DNA of 46,270 bases from Halobiforma nitratireducens JCM 10879 (GTDB lineage Archaea; Halobacteriota; Halobacteria; Halobacteriales; Natrialbaceae), in the NCBI RefSeq assembly GCF_000337895.1, contig NZ_AOMA01000011.1, positions 566-46,835 of the forward strand, given 5' to 3'. Below the pieces are notes generated by a model. The model was not told where the DNA came from and did no database searches. It saw nothing but the letters and a program-made list of their open reading frames with translations. A program made the position numbers and the translations under genes. This document shows, in pieces, positions 33,822 to 42,195 of the stretch (within the stretch, counting starts at the first letter, position 1; each line of letters begins with the position of its first letter).

Positions 33822-34670
33822 ATGCGAACGGATCGGCCGCCACGAGTCGAGTTCGGCCTCCGGTTCCGAGTCGGCGGTCACGCGATCCGTCGCGGACGAC
33901 GACTCACCGCGGCGGCGCTCGGTGCCGTCGGAACCAGTGCGATCGTGCTGCGTGGCTATCTCGTTCCCTACACGCCGCGGGTCCCACCCCATCTCGCGGC
34001 GAGGCCGCCGGCCGACCCGTTCGACCATGGCGGGTCCGGCTCGGCCGCTACCGGATCGTTGTCCGACTCGAGGCGCGGAGCCGACGGTATCGCGGACGAC
34101 GGTCCGGGCGGGGACGAGAGTCTCGCCGCACTCCTCGAGTGTGGCGTGGTCGTCGCTGACGGTGACGAAATCCGTCTGACCGAGCAGTTCCGGGCCGACT
34201 GGCGACTCGAACGGCGGGCGCTACGGAGTCGAAGCGTCGACGCCCTCGCACGCGTGGCCGACGAGCGAACACCGCCGTTCGTCGAGGCCAAGTCGAGGCG
34301 TACCTGGAGGCGGCCGGTCGTCGTCCTCGAGAGCACACGCGACGCCGCGGGCCCGCCGACGACGCTCCAGCGCGGAGTCGCCGTCGCCGAACTCGCTGCT
34401 GACCGTGCTCTCGAGTCCCGGCTCGACTCTTATCGCTCGTCGTGTGGGTTCCCGTTCGCGTTCGCGTTCACGTCTCCGTCGCCCATCGACACGACGCTCT
34501 CGCGGTCCGGAAGTGCGGCCATCGCACCCACGGCCGTCGTCGCGGCCGCCCCAACCGCGTTGGCGAACGCGAGCGTTTTCCTCAGGTCTCGTCCCTCGCG
34601 TAGCCCCAGGATCGTCCCCGCGACGAACGCGTCCCCCGCGCCGGTCGTGTCGACGATGTCGGGGTCGTAG
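33822..34670 (+). pseudogene. Hypothetical protein gene apparently truncated at its 3' end
   Basis: The first 200 codons (33822 to about 34429) look coding: a short N-terminal helix, P-P-A-D-P-F, then L-L-E-C-G-V-V-V-A-D-G-D-E-I-R-L-T-E-Q-F-R-A-D-W-R and, near the end, V-A-V-A-E-L-A-A-D-R-A-L. This layout reminds me of a haloarchaeal hypothetical family whose members continue to a C-terminal zinc motif, missing here. The frame then runs 240 bp antisense through the 3' end of pfkB before a stop at 34670, and that part has no protein-like character. I therefore read it as a gene that lost its 3' end at a junction near 34425. It could still be a short functional gene. Confidence 0.4.
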
Positions 34671-35431
34671 CCGGGATGGCTCGCGGTTCCATCGGCGGTG
34701 ACGGCGATCGCACCGTCGCTGCCCCGAGTGACGAAGACGGCGTCGGGTCCAGCAGCCCTCGCCTCGCGGGCAAGGGCCGTCACCGACTCGCCCTCGAACC
34801 CGAGCGCCTCGAGTTCGTCGTCGGTCGCTTTCAGCACGTCGACGTGTGCGAGCGCGTCTCCGAGGACGCTACGGAAGGTCTCGTCGCCCGGCCACAGCTC
34901 CGGCCGGCGGTTCGGATCGAACGACACCGTACAGCCCGCCTCCGACGCACGCTCGAGCAGGTCCAGCGTCGCCTCGTGGGAGCGACCACTCGAGAGCGCG
35001 ACGCCGCCCGCGTGGACCCACTCACACGCTGCCAGCGTCGCGTCGTCGACCCGGCCGGGCTCGAGGCGGGTGTCGGCCATTCCGTCGCGGTAGAACGAGA
35101 ACTCGCGGTCGCCGTCCTCGTCGTGGGTGACGAACGCAAGGCTCGTCTTCGCGTCCGAGTCGAGTTCGACGAACCGGCCGACGACACCGTACTCCGCGAG
35201 CGCGTCACGGAGGTAGCGGCCGAACGGGTCGTCGCCGACTCGGGTCCAGAACAGCGGCGGCTCCTCGAGTCGGGCGAGTGCGACGGCGACGTTCGCCGGT
35301 GCGCCGCCCGGCCGGCGGTCGAACCCCTCGACGCTCGAGAGCGGGCCGGACGCTGCGGGGAGGAAGTCGATCAGCGTTTCGCCGGCGACCAGCACTTCTG
35401 GATCGCGGTTCCGACTCCGAGACCGATCCAT
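34430..35431 (-). CDS. PfkB-family carbohydrate kinase
   Basis: A 333-aa ribokinase-type kinase. The N-terminal L-V-A-G-E-T-L-I-D-F and G-G-A-P-A-N-V-A-V-A-L-A-R-L sugar-binding motif and the C-terminal V-D-T-T-G-A-G-D-A-F-V-A-G signature with catalytic Asp are intact. The G-G-A-P-A-N-V form is common in fructokinase and 2-keto-3-deoxygluconate kinase subfamilies; the substrate is unresolved. Its last residues (Asn-Ala and Asn-Gly repeats) are low in complexity. It lies on the same strand as the isomerase/dehydrogenase pair but is separated from it by an opposing truncated gene. Confidence 0.9.
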   Translation of the reverse strand: MDRSRSRNRDPEVLVAGETLIDFLPAASGPLSSVEGFDRRPGGAPANVAVALARLEEPPLFWTRVGDDPFGRYLRDALAEYGVVGRFVELDSDAKTSLAFVTHDEDGDREFSFYRDGMADTRLEPGRVDDATLAACEWVHAGGVALSSGRSHEATLDLLERASEAGCTVSFDPNRRPELWPGDETFRSVLGDALAHVDVLKATDDELEALGFEGESVTALAREARAAGPDAVFVTRGSDGAIAVTADGTASHPGYDPDIVDTTGAGDAFVAGTILGLREGRDLRKTLAFANAVGAAATTAVGAMAALPDRESVVSMGDGDVNANANGNPHDER

Positions 35432-35470
35432 GGATGGTCGGTTTCGGCGCGACCGACAAGGCGGCTGTGG

Positions 35471-36091
35471 TTACTCGAAGCCGCCGCGGTGAACGATTTC
35501 CTCGAGCGGCTTGCGATCGCTCGGCTGTTCGCGCTCCGCTAGGTCGTCGGGCAGCGTCTCCGGCGGGGCCCGCTCCCCGATCGCGACCATCGCCTGGACC
35601 TCGAACGCCGCGGGAACGTCCAGCTCGTCGGCCGCACGCTCGTAGTCGAGGCCAGCCATCGCGTGGACCGCGAGGCCGCGGCGTGCCCCCTCGAGAGCGA
35701 GGTTCTGCCAGGCCGCGCCAGTGTCGAACGCGTTGGTCGGGGCTGGTTCGCCGTTGTGGTCGAACGTCGTTTTCGAGACGATCACGGCGAGGGCGGCCGC
35801 GTCGCTGGCCCACGCCTGGTTCATCTCGTTGAGGAGCCCGACGAACGTCTCCCACTCCTCGTCCTCGCGGTCGGCAACGAGGAACCGCCAGTGCTGGTTG
35901 TTGAACGCGGACGGAGCCCAGCGGGCGGCCTCGAACAGAGGCATGTACTCCGCTTCGGGAAGCGGTTCGCCAGTCATCGCGCGTGGGGACCACCGGTTGA
36001 CGAAAATCGGGTCGACATCGTGTTCGGGTTCGCGGTGCTCGGCGACTTCCTCGCGGAAGTCTCGTCGGCTCGAGACGTTCTCTTGCATCAT
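35471..36091 (-). CDS. Nitroreductase family protein
   Basis: A 206-aa FMN oxidoreductase. Family features: R-W-S-P-R-A near residue 33, A-R-W-A-P-S-A-F-N-N-Q-H-W-R-F (FMN-binding), a central hydrophobic A-L-A-V-I-V strand, and G-A-A-W-Q-N-L-A-L-E-G-A-R-R-G-L in the C-terminal half. It reduces nitro compounds or quinones with NAD(P)H; the natural substrate is unknown. Two adjacent ATGs (36091 and 36088) are possible starts. It is 40 bp upstream of pfkB on the same strand. Confidence 0.88.
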   Translation of the reverse strand: MMQENVSSRRDFREEVAEHREPEHDVDPIFVNRWSPRAMTGEPLPEAEYMPLFEAARWAPSAFNNQHWRFLVADREDEEWETFVGLLNEMNQAWASDAAALAVIVSKTTFDHNGEPAPTNAFDTGAAWQNLALEGARRGLAVHAMAGLDYERAADELDVPAAFEVQAMVAIGERAPPETLPDDLAEREQPSDRKPLEEIVHRGGFE

Positions 36092-36285
36092 CGGGTCGTT
36101 AGTTCGGGGCGGTTATGTATGCTTTTAGACAATACTGTTACCTAATAACGGTCGTGTCATCGCCTCGTGTTGTCGTCTGACACCGCTTCTGGTGGTGTAG
36201 TAGCGACACCGATGATCGGGAACAGGGAGAAAGCGACCGGCCGAGACGCGACTGGATGCCCGACGGATCGACTCGAGTTCGCTCG

Positions 36286-37356
36286 TCAGTCGTCTGCCGG
36301 TGCTGGCGCACCGCGTTCGATGTCGATGTTACCCTCGTCGAGGTCTTGCTCGACGTTGCGGGCAGCCTCGACCATGTTCGCCATCTTGCCGTAGGCGACC
36401 TCTCGCGGGAGGAGTTTCACGCCACAGTCCGGCGAGACGACCAGCTGTTCGGGCGGGACGACCTCGAGGCCCTTCTTGATGTTGTCCTCGATCTGTTCGA
36501 CGGACTCGACCTCGGCGACGTGGGCGTCCGTGACGCCAAGCGCCAAATCCTTCGTGAACTCGGGGTCCTTGAAGACGTCGAGCTGCTCGTAGTCACCGTT
36601 TGCCAGCTCGAGGTCGAACTCGTCGACCGGGAACTCGAGAATCTCGGGGTAGATACGGGAGTAGTCGCCGTAACAGACGTGAAGTCCGATCCGCACTTCG
36701 TCGGGGATGTCGGCGACGATGCGCTCGAGACACTCGCCGACGATCGCGTGGTCGTCGGGTGTCGTAGCGAGTGCCGGTTCGTCGATCTGGATGTACCGTG
36801 CACCGGCCTCGACGAGTTTCTCGATTTCCTCGTTGACGAGGTCGGCGAGGTCGTAGGCGAGCTGTTCGTCGTCCGCGTAGGCTTCGTTGAACGACCAGTT
36901 GGCGAGGGTGTACGGACCCGTAATGGGCACCTTGACCGGACGGTCGCTGGCGGCCGCGGTGAACTCGTACTCGTCGACGAGCCAGCTCTCGTCGTACTCG
37001 ACCTCGCTGACGACGGACGGTTTGTCGAAGTAGTTGTGTCCCCAGACCTTGACGGGGCCGTTGAACTCGTAGCCCTCGATGCGGTGGGCGAAGAACTCGA
37101 CCATCTCGTTGCGCCGCATCTCGCCGTCGACGACGACGTCGAGGCCGGCGCGTTCGTGCTCGTCGGTGATGAGACGAGCGGCGTCGTCTTTGGCCTCCTG
37201 CCAGTCGTCTTCGTCGAACTCGTGGTCCGGGTCCTGGTAGAGCTCCTTTGCGCGGTTGAGCCACTTGGGCTTCGGGTAGGAGCCGACGACGGTCGTCAGC
37301 AGGAAGCTGTCGTTCGGATGGGTCTCGGGTCGGAACTGGTCTTTGTTGCGGCTCAT
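36286..37356 (-). CDS. metE: Methionine synthase, MetE C-terminal-domain type (catalytic)
   Basis: A 356-aa zinc-dependent methyltransferase matching only the C-terminal barrel of classical MetE. Zinc and homocysteine residues are seen: G-E-M in D-G-E-M-R-R, H and C in G-L-H-V-C-Y-G-D, and the last Cys in S-P-D-C-G-V-K. The N-terminus has T-T-V-V-G-S-Y-P-K-P, and D-E-P-A-L binds substrate. It lacks the folate-binding N-terminal barrel, so the methyl donor may be a corrinoid or another carrier. The start overlaps the upstream gene's stop by 4 bp (37353-37356, ATGA), implying tight co-translation with the zinc-less partner. Confidence 0.9.
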   Translation of the reverse strand: MSRNKDQFRPETHPNDSFLLTTVVGSYPKPKWLNRAKELYQDPDHEFDEDDWQEAKDDAARLITDEHERAGLDVVVDGEMRRNEMVEFFAHRIEGYEFNGPVKVWGHNYFDKPSVVSEVEYDESWLVDEYEFTAAASDRPVKVPITGPYTLANWSFNEAYADDEQLAYDLADLVNEEIEKLVEAGARYIQIDEPALATTPDDHAIVGECLERIVADIPDEVRIGLHVCYGDYSRIYPEILEFPVDEFDLELANGDYEQLDVFKDPEFTKDLALGVTDAHVAEVESVEQIEDNIKKGLEVVPPEQLVVSPDCGVKLLPREVAYGKMANMVEAARNVEQDLDEGNIDIERGAPAPADD

Positions 37357-38360
37357 GCTGCTTTCACCTCCGCGAGGTCCGCGGCCTCGGCAAGGACGGC
37401 GAGTTTCTCCTCGAACTTGCCGGCGGGCAGATAGAACGTCTCCGTGTTGGTCGTCAGATAGACAGTCTCGAACTCCGTCACCGGAATCTGGTCGTAGACC
37501 CAGTCGACGCGGTCACGGATCGCCTCGGGGTCCTCGACCAGCGTGTTCTGACCGTCCGCGAGACCGAGCGAGACGGCATCGGTCGCACCGTACTCCTGGA
37601 GGTTGTAGACGTTCTCGTCCTGGTTCGCGACGAAGTCGAAGCCGACAGCATCGATATCGGCGTCGAGCAGGTGTGCGTAGACCTTCTCCTCGAGTGAGCC
37701 CCAGTAGGGCTGGACGACCACGTCGGCGTCCGTCGCGTTCGCGACCGTATCGATCGCCTCGCTTGCGCGTTCGTCCTGCCCGTCGCCGGGAGCGGACTCG
37801 ACGAGCGACGGCTCGAGCAAGAACAGCGTCTCGTGGTCGGGGAACGCGTCGACTTCACCCGCCAGGAAGTCGGCGGTTGCGGCGAGGAAGTCGGCCTCGT
37901 CGCCGTAGTGGTCGTCGGTCGCGAGGTCGGCAAGCGAGTACGGGCCGGGTAGCACGGCCTGCAGGTCGTCGCTGTCGTCGGTTAGTTCGGCAGCCGTCTC
38001 GAGTTCGCTGGCTACGTCTCCCGAAAACTCGAGGTCGCCCTGGACGACGGGTTCACGATAGAAGTTGTTGTTGTCGTAGTAGCGGACGATACCGCGGGTT
38101 TCGACGGCGTCGTGGACTGCAAGCGGGTGTGCCAGCATGTCGTCCCAGCGCAGTTGACCCTCGACGATCCGGTCGAGACCAGCCTCCTCCTGGACGCCGA
38201 TCACTTCCTCACGGGCCTCGGTGTAAGCTGCGGTGATCTCTTCGCTTTCGTCGCCGCTGATGAGATCGCCCTTCTGGTGGCCTTTCAGGTCCGAGAGGTC
38301 GTCTTTCGCCCAGTCCGGGAGCGGAAACAGTCCCGGTGTCGTCGAAACGTAGTCAGTCAT
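37353..38360 (-). CDS. MetE-like protein lacking zinc ligands (methionine synthase partner)
   Basis: A 335-aa barrel related to the same family as its neighbour, with N-terminal T-T-P-G-L-F-P-L-P and an L-P-G-P-Y-S-L-A-D-L motif. It contains no cysteine at all: the place of H-V-C-Y-G-D reads V-Q-P-Y-W-G-S, and the S-P-D-C-G-V segment is replaced by T-T-N-T-E-T-F. It therefore cannot bind the catalytic zinc and most resembles the non-catalytic N-terminal half of MetE. Start 38360 is supported by a TATA-like aaatatta about 33 nt upstream; the longer frame to 38717 is spurious and would overlap rfcL. First gene of the operon. Confidence 0.85.
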   Translation of the reverse strand: MTDYVSTTPGLFPLPDWAKDDLSDLKGHQKGDLISGDESEEITAAYTEAREEVIGVQEEAGLDRIVEGQLRWDDMLAHPLAVHDAVETRGIVRYYDNNNFYREPVVQGDLEFSGDVASELETAAELTDDSDDLQAVLPGPYSLADLATDDHYGDEADFLAATADFLAGEVDAFPDHETLFLLEPSLVESAPGDGQDERASEAIDTVANATDADVVVQPYWGSLEEKVYAHLLDADIDAVGFDFVANQDENVYNLQEYGATDAVSLGLADGQNTLVEDPEAIRDRVDWVYDQIPVTEFETVYLTTNTETFYLPAGKFEEKLAVLAEAADLAEVKAA

Positions 38361-38389
38361 CGTAGAGCGGAGTAGGCTATACCGACGCT

Positions 38390-38427
38390 TAATATTTTCC
38401 ATCGACTTTAATACCTCTTGGTAATAT
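38390..38427 (-). promoter_or_regulatory. Promoter and inverted repeat of the methionine synthase operon
   Basis: The TATA-like box lies at 38390-38397, about 33 nt before the start at 38360. Immediately upstream is an inverted repeat with one mismatch (38409-38415 taatacc and 38420-38426 ggtaata, spacer 4), placed where an activator or repressor of methionine synthesis could bind. Confidence 0.45.
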
Positions 38428-38542
38428 TTTTTCTCGAGCGACGGGGCGTCTGCGGACGGTTCCCCTCGGCAGAATCGAAAGAGGGTCGACGCCGCGTGGC
38501 GCTCCGGAACCACTAAACGCCGCACATCCCAACAACGTAGCA

Positions 38543-40096
38543 ATGAGCGACTGGACCGAGAAGTACCGTCCGACGACCCTGTCGGAGGTACGCGGGAACA
38601 ACAAGGCCCGCGACCAGCTGAAAGAGTGGGCCGAGACGTGGGACGACCACCGTGACGCGGTGATCGTCCACGGCAGCCCCGGCGTGGGGAAGACCTCCGC
38701 CGCCCACGCGCTGGCAAACGACATGGGCTGGCCGATGATGGAACTCAACGCCAGTGACAACCGCCAGGCCGACGTGATCGAACGCATCGCCGGCGAAGCC
38801 TCGAAGACCGGTACCCTCACGGCCGGCGGCTCGGGCCGTCGACTGGTCATCTTAGACGAGGCCGATAACTTCCACGGCAACGCCGACTACGGCGGTTCGC
38901 GGGAGGTAACCCGCGTCGTCAAGAACGCCACCCAGCCGGTCGTCCTCGTGGCCAACGAGTTCTACGATATGAGCCAGTCGCTTCGTAACGCCTGCGAGAC
39001 GATCGAGTTCCGGGACGTTTCGAAACGATCGATCGTCCCAGTGTTGCGAGACATCTGTCGCAAGGAGGGAGTGGAGTTCGAGGACGACGCCCTCGAGAAG
39101 ATTGCCGAGGACACGAGCGGGGACCTGCGTTCGGCGGTCAACGACCTGCAGGCGGTCGCCGAGGAAGCCGAGCGACTCACCGTCGAGGACGTAGTTACGG
39201 GTCAGCGCGACACCACCGAAGGGATCTTCGACTTCCTGGATACGCTGATCAAGGAGGAGGACGCCCAGGGGGCGCTGCAGGCCTCCTACGACGTCGACGA
39301 GAACCCCGACGAGATGTTGAACTGGATCGAGGACAACGTCCCGAAAGACTACGAGGGCGACGAGTTGGCCGACGCCTACGAGTTCCTCTCGAACGCCGAC
39401 CGCTGGCTCGGTCGGGTGCGCTCGACGCAGAACTACTCGTTCTGGCGGTACGCGACCGACAACATGACCGCGGGAGTTGCCGCGTCGCGTTGCGAGCCGA
39501 AAGGCGGCTGGACGCGGTACGGCCCGCCGAGCTACTGGTCGAAACTCGGGCGGACGAAAGGTACCAGAAACACCCGCGACGCCATCGCGGAGCGTATCGC
39601 CGAACGCGAGGGGACGAGCGTGGCGACGGCCCGACTGGAGATACTTCCGTTCCTCTCGGCGATGACCCATCACTGCAAGAACCGCGAACTCACCGTCCAG
39701 ATGGCGGCGATCTACGACCTCGACGAGGCCGAGGTGTCGTTCGTCACCGGCAGCGGCAAAACCACCAACAAGGTCCAGTCGATCGTCGAGGACGCCGAAC
39801 AGCGGCGGACCGAAGCGACCGTCGAACACTCCGGGAACGCCTTTTTCGACGCCGGAGAGGGTGACGATGGCCCACAGGATAGCCAAGACAGCGAGGCCGA
39901 GGCTGTAACTGAGTCCGAAAGTGGCTCCCGGTCGTCCGACGGATCGGACGACACGAACGGCCAGGCGACGTTAGCCGCCTCGAGCGCAAGCGATGGGGAG
40001 TCCGGCCCGGCTGCCGACTCCGACGGCGAGACGGGGAGTGCGGACGCCAACTCGGAGCCGGACGACGATCAGTCCGGACTGAACGACTTCCTCTGA
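38543..40096 (+). CDS. rfcL: Replication factor C large subunit
   Basis: A 517-aa AAA+ clamp-loader subunit. It starts W-T-E-K-Y-R-P, has Walker A G-S-P-G-V-G-K-T and Walker B I-L-D-E-A-D, and a sensor 1-like V-A-N-E-F-Y. The collar domain follows. The acidic disordered C-terminus ends Q-S-G-L-N-D-F-L, a PIP box (Q-x2-L-x2-F-L) that docks onto PCNA. With small subunits it loads PCNA on primed DNA. A TATA-like ccactaaac is about 28 nt upstream of the ATG. Divergent from the methionine synthase operon. Confidence 0.96.
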   Translation: MSDWTEKYRPTTLSEVRGNNKARDQLKEWAETWDDHRDAVIVHGSPGVGKTSAAHALANDMGWPMMELNASDNRQADVIERIAGEASKTGTLTAGGSGRRLVILDEADNFHGNADYGGSREVTRVVKNATQPVVLVANEFYDMSQSLRNACETIEFRDVSKRSIVPVLRDICRKEGVEFEDDALEKIAEDTSGDLRSAVNDLQAVAEEAERLTVEDVVTGQRDTTEGIFDFLDTLIKEEDAQGALQASYDVDENPDEMLNWIEDNVPKDYEGDELADAYEFLSNADRWLGRVRSTQNYSFWRYATDNMTAGVAASRCEPKGGWTRYGPPSYWSKLGRTKGTRNTRDAIAERIAEREGTSVATARLEILPFLSAMTHHCKNRELTVQMAAIYDLDEAEVSFVTGSGKTTNKVQSIVEDAEQRRTEATVEHSGNAFFDAGEGDDGPQDSQDSEAEAVTESESGSRSSDGSDDTNGQATLAASSASDGESGPAADSDGETGSADANSEPDDDQSGLNDFL

Positions 40097-40249
40097 GACG
40101 GACTGCTGTGACTATTCACCGCGATCGCCAGGACCGGGTCTACGATCACCCGTCACCGACGACAGTAAACCGTACAGGACCTCGAGCGATCGTTTCGCCG
40201 GATTGATAGACGATACGCTTACGTCCATCACCATCGTTACCTGGTAGCG

Positions 40250-40507
40250 ATGAACAGGCAACTGATCGATCGACGGCGATGTCCCCTCTGTACTGAGCGA
40301 TACGACTGCCGATCGGAGCTTCGGGTTCACCTCGAGGTCCAACACCGAAAATCCGAGATCGTATCGCGGCTGCTGGATCACGAACTCGAATCCGACTTCG
40401 AGGGTGGAAACGAACGCGAAAGCGAAAGCGAAAACGACTCCGAACGGGCACGCCGGCGCGACGAGTCGGTGACCGTCGACGGGGACCCAGCACCGACCTC
40501 CGTGTGA
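40250..40507 (+). CDS. Small C2H2 zinc-finger protein
   Basis: An 85-aa protein with a single C2H2 finger near the N-terminus: C-P-L-C, twelve residues, then H-x4-H in V-H-L-E-V-Q-H. The following helix ends in L-L-D-H-E-L-E-S-D-F, and the C-terminal 35 residues are disordered and Glu/Ser/Arg-rich. Haloarchaea encode many such miniproteins with one or two fingers, some involved in biofilm or stress control, but this one's role is unknown. It ends 58 bp from the convergent BioF-like gene. Confidence 0.75.
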   Translation: MNRQLIDRRRCPLCTERYDCRSELRVHLEVQHRKSEIVSRLLDHELESDFEGGNERESESENDSERARRRDESVTVDGDPAPTSV

Positions 40508-40564
40508 CCGGCTTCGTATCCGACTACCCGCCCGCGAGTGCAAGCGACGGGGAACGTGGGCCGG

Positions 40565-41773
40565 TCACAGCAGTCCGATCTCTTCGCCGGCTGCCTGTAG
40601 CGACTCGAGACAGTCGACCACGTCGTCGGATTCGTGGGTCGCCATCGGCGTCACGCGAAGCCGCCACTCCTCGTCCGAAGCGAACGGCGGAGCAACTGCC
40701 GGTGCGACGATTCCACGCTCGCGGAGTCCGTCGGCCAGCGCGACGGCGTCCGACTCGTCGCCGACGCGAACGGTGAGAATCTGTGATTCGCCGAGGACAT
40801 CTAGACCCATCGTCCGGAGCCCGTCCTGGAGGTGAGCGACGTTCTCCCAGATGCGCTCGCGGGCGTCGCCGTGTCGGGCGCGGTGTAGCGCCTCGCTCGC
40901 GGCTGCGGCAGCCGTCGGGGCAAGCCCGACTGAAGCGTCGAACAGTCGTAACTCCTGGAGCAGACAGTCGACGAGTGCGTCGCTTCCCGCGACGTAGCCG
41001 CCCTGGCTGGCCAGTGCCGTCCCGAGCGATCCGAACTGGACGTGGATGTGCTCCTCGAGCCCTTCGGCCTGGACGACCCCGCCACCGCCCGCGTAGAGCC
41101 CGGTGGCGTGGGTTTCGTCGACTGCGACCCAGGCACCGAACTCCGCGGCGCTTGTACAGATCGCTGCCAGCGGAGCCACGGTGCCGTCGACGTCGAAGAC
41201 CGTGTTCGTCGCGACGAGCCAGGACTCGGTCGCAGTTCCCTCGGCTGCCCGAGCCTCGAGTGCCGAGCGGAGACTCTCGGAATCGCAGTGGTCGTATGTA
41301 ACGAGTTCGGCGTCGGCCAGCCGGCAGCCGTCGACGACAGACGGGTGTGTCGCCTCGTCGACGAAGACGACGTCCGGCTCGAGGGTGGTGAGTACGCCGG
41401 CAGCAGCGGCATACCGGGATGGAAAGGCGAGCGCGCGGTCGGTTCCTTCGGTTTCCGCGAGCTGTCGCTCGAGGTCGTGGTGAAGCAGCGTATCGCCCGT
41501 TCGAAGTCGGCTCGCGCCGGCCCCGGTGCCGACGGCCGCGGCGGCCTGTCGGACCGCGTTCTGGACCCGCTGGTCGTCAGTCAGTCCCAGATAGTTGTCC
41601 GAGCCAAACACCAGCAGTTCCTCGGATTCGAGCACCGGGAGATTACCACCGGACGCCGAGGCGAAATAACCACGCTCGGCTACCCGATCGACGGGTGATA
41701 GCTGCCCCCTCCGTTTGCTTTCCTCGACGGCCGCTCGACCCTCGAGGTCGAACCCGCGGTCACGGTCTGCCAT
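40565..41773 (-). CDS. BioF/KBL-like alpha-oxoamine synthase homologue lacking the PLP lysine
   Basis: A 402-aa protein with the fold type I layout of 8-amino-7-oxononanoate synthase: S-D-N-Y-L-G-L, G-A-G-A-S-R-L, the H-x-D-L-E-x-x-L segment, and the pyridine-binding D in V-D-E-T-H-A-T-G. The lysine that should hold PLP in the consensus G-T-L-S/G-K-A-L is Thr252 (codon acg, 41018-41020) in G-S-L-G-T-A-L-A-S-Q-G-G. The only lysine in the protein is near residue 20. It thus cannot form the usual internal aldimine and is probably inactive as KAPA synthase, or has another job. TATA-like sequence about 29 nt upstream; no bioA or bioD nearby. Confidence 0.8.
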   Translation of the reverse strand: MADRDRGFDLEGRAAVEESKRRGQLSPVDRVAERGYFASASGGNLPVLESEELLVFGSDNYLGLTDDQRVQNAVRQAAAAVGTGAGASRLRTGDTLLHHDLERQLAETEGTDRALAFPSRYAAAAGVLTTLEPDVVFVDEATHPSVVDGCRLADAELVTYDHCDSESLRSALEARAAEGTATESWLVATNTVFDVDGTVAPLAAICTSAAEFGAWVAVDETHATGLYAGGGGVVQAEGLEEHIHVQFGSLGTALASQGGYVAGSDALVDCLLQELRLFDASVGLAPTAAAAASEALHRARHGDARERIWENVAHLQDGLRTMGLDVLGESQILTVRVGDESDAVALADGLRERGIVAPAVAPPFASDEEWRLRVTPMATHESDDVVDCLESLQAAGEEIGLL

Positions 41774-42195
41774 TCGCGTGAACGGAAATCACGGGGTCGT
41801 TTTACTCTCACGGTTCCGGTCGAGAGTGTGTATCGGACACACACCCGCGTGCCGATCGTCGCTTCATCGTATCGACGGATTCCGGAGGGTACGGATGGTC
41901 AGTTCGAATCCGGCCTCCCCTCTCCTGTGTCTCCAGGACGATCGAAACGACAGCCGACGGCCAGAAGTGTGAGACACGACACCGACCGAGTTCGGACGGC
42001 CACGAGCCGCTCGTTTCGTCCCGTCGTGTTGTCGATTTCGAGAAAACTCGTTTAATCTGGACGTATGTCCACCACTTGCCGCCGGCACTCGCGTGATCGG
42101 CCGACACGCTAATGTAGATCTCCTCTTGCACGTCCTCCGTGCAAAAATTCCAAAAGTTAAATAGCTGTGAAAATGTAGTTGTACGAAATCGACTT
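41774..42195. other. Intergenic region with divergent promoters and inverted repeats
   Basis: The 422-bp gap holds the BioF-like gene's promoter at the left (TATA-like near 41802), a 6-bp inverted repeat gtgtgt/acacac (41826-41842), a perfect 7-bp inverted repeat ttgcacg/cgtgcaa (42126-42144, spacer 5), and the TATA-like ttaaatag (about 42157-42164) of the right-hand gene. A gttcgaatc sequence near 41901 resembles a tRNA T-loop but has no matching stem. No coding frame is convincing. Confidence 0.45.

Noticed and set aside
41880-41925. tRNA-like T-loop gttcgaatc near 41901
   Set aside because: The bases on each side do not form a T-stem, and no acceptor or anticodon stem can be drawn upstream.
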